Assembly: GCA_046483025.1 (NCBI GenBank)
Contig: JAWODZ010000035.1
Location: 1-5,500 of the forward strand
DNA: 5,500 bases
Source: CAYUAG01 sp046483025
Lineage (GTDB): Bacteria > Zhuqueibacterota > QNDG01 > CAYUAG01
Direction of reading: 5' to 3'
In this document: in pieces, positions 5,378-5,500 of the stretch
Numbering within the stretch: the first letter of the stretch is position 1
Layout of the letters: each line of letters opens with the position of its first letter
Notes under the pieces: model-generated
The model's database searches: none
What the model was told of the DNA's origin: nothing
Seen by the model: the letters and a program-made list of their open reading frames with translations, nothing else
Made by a program: the position numbers and the translations under genes

Positions 5378-5500
5378 CTGCGGTGTTGCCCGCGGCGTCA
5401 CGCGCGACGATCTTATAGTGCACGACAGTATCGGCGGGTTGAGCAGCGAGCGCGGCGCTGAAGGTGCCCATTGCGCACTCGTCCATTTCGATGCGTTGCG
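5358..5500 (-). CDS. Ig/FN3-like extracellular domain fragment in GC-rich DNA (partial, probably foreign)
   Basis: The minus-strand frame entering at the right edge codes 46 residues before a TAA at 5358-5360: it includes MGTFSAALAAQP, then ADTVVHYKIVARDAAGNTAE and a last few residues ILYTR. The pattern F-x-A-x-L-x-x-QPA-(x)n-V-x-Y-x-I-x-ARDAAGN is the usual end of a fibronectin-III or bacterial Ig-like beta-sandwich in secreted proteins. Codons are strongly G/C-ended (GCG, GCC, GTC, CGC), unlike every other gene in the window. The final ~6 codons and the stop lie in AT-rich DNA that belongs to the actin-like frame, so this stop is probably accidental and the true protein would continue elsewhere. 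The source organism cannot be told from 120 bases. Confidence 0.5.
   Translation of the reverse strand, partial: QRIEMDECAMGTFSAALAAQPADTVVHYKIVARDAAGNTAEILYTR
5372..5384. other. Abrupt composition and frame junction
   Basis: By my count GC is ~36% over 5221-5380 and ~64% over 5381-5500. The actin-like frame makes sense up to Lys-Phe-Phe-Ile-Pro (5363-5377). A different minus frame makes sense only to the right, ending ...ARDAAGNTAE at about 5376. Two unrelated coding sequences on the same strand but out of frame therefore meet within about ten bases. Confidence 0.7.

Noticed and set aside
5219..5401. Stand-alone 60-codon small gene starting at GTG
   Set aside because: The first ~8 residues come from GC-rich foreign DNA and the rest matches the interior and end of actin, so it is a truncated gene rather than a small protein.
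5267..5461. Plus-strand open frame of 64 codons across the composition junction
   Set aside because: It lies opposite the actin-like fragment and turns into Arg-rich low-complexity translation in the GC-rich part; it has no family resemblance and is a shadow.

Overview
The window looks like part of an AT-rich archaeal genome, most likely an Asgard (Lokiarchaeia-like) archaeon assembled from a metagenome. Three things point there. A minus-strand fragment near the right end matches the C-terminus of the actin family. A very large secreted protein is built from protease, CARDB, carboxypeptidase-regulatory-like, PPC and Ig-like domains, and ends in an archaeal-style Pro-Gly-Tyr / transmembrane / basic-tail anchor. 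Spacers are extremely AT-rich, with T-run ends and no strong bacterial promoters. The phylum call is inference.

Layout, left to right. (1) Positions 1-186, minus: the first 62 codons of an exported protein that starts at TTG behind a good Shine-Dalgarno sequence and runs off the left edge. (2) 187-397: a divergent AT-rich promoter region. (3) 398-745, plus: a small intact cytoplasmic-type protein of the 4-fold beta-flower family. (4) 746-1037: a convergent spacer with T-run ends for both neighbours. (5) 1038-4826, minus: a 1262-residue cell-surface serine protease of the V8/glutamyl-endopeptidase type. It has an acidic propeptide, a complete catalytic triad, a long stalk of duplicated beta-sandwich domains rich in N-glycosylation sequons, and a C-terminal membrane anchor. 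(6) 4827-5218: a 392-base AT-rich intergenic region. (7) 5219 to about 5377, minus: the last ~50 codons of an actin-family protein. (8) About 5378-5500: an abrupt switch to ~64% GC, with an unrelated open frame that looks like the end of an Ig/FN3-like extracellular domain.

The genes do not form an obvious operon. The two exported proteins and the beta-flower gene are separately punctuated. The protease reads as a self-contained surface device: a zymogen probably activated after Glu177, held off the membrane by a glycosylated stalk. The actin fragment is informative about the host. However, its upstream ~330 codons are replaced by foreign-looking GC-rich sequence in a different frame, so the right 120 bases should be treated as a probable assembly chimera (or, less likely, a recombination scar). 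I found no RNA gene, CRISPR array, transposase or evident new multi-gene system.
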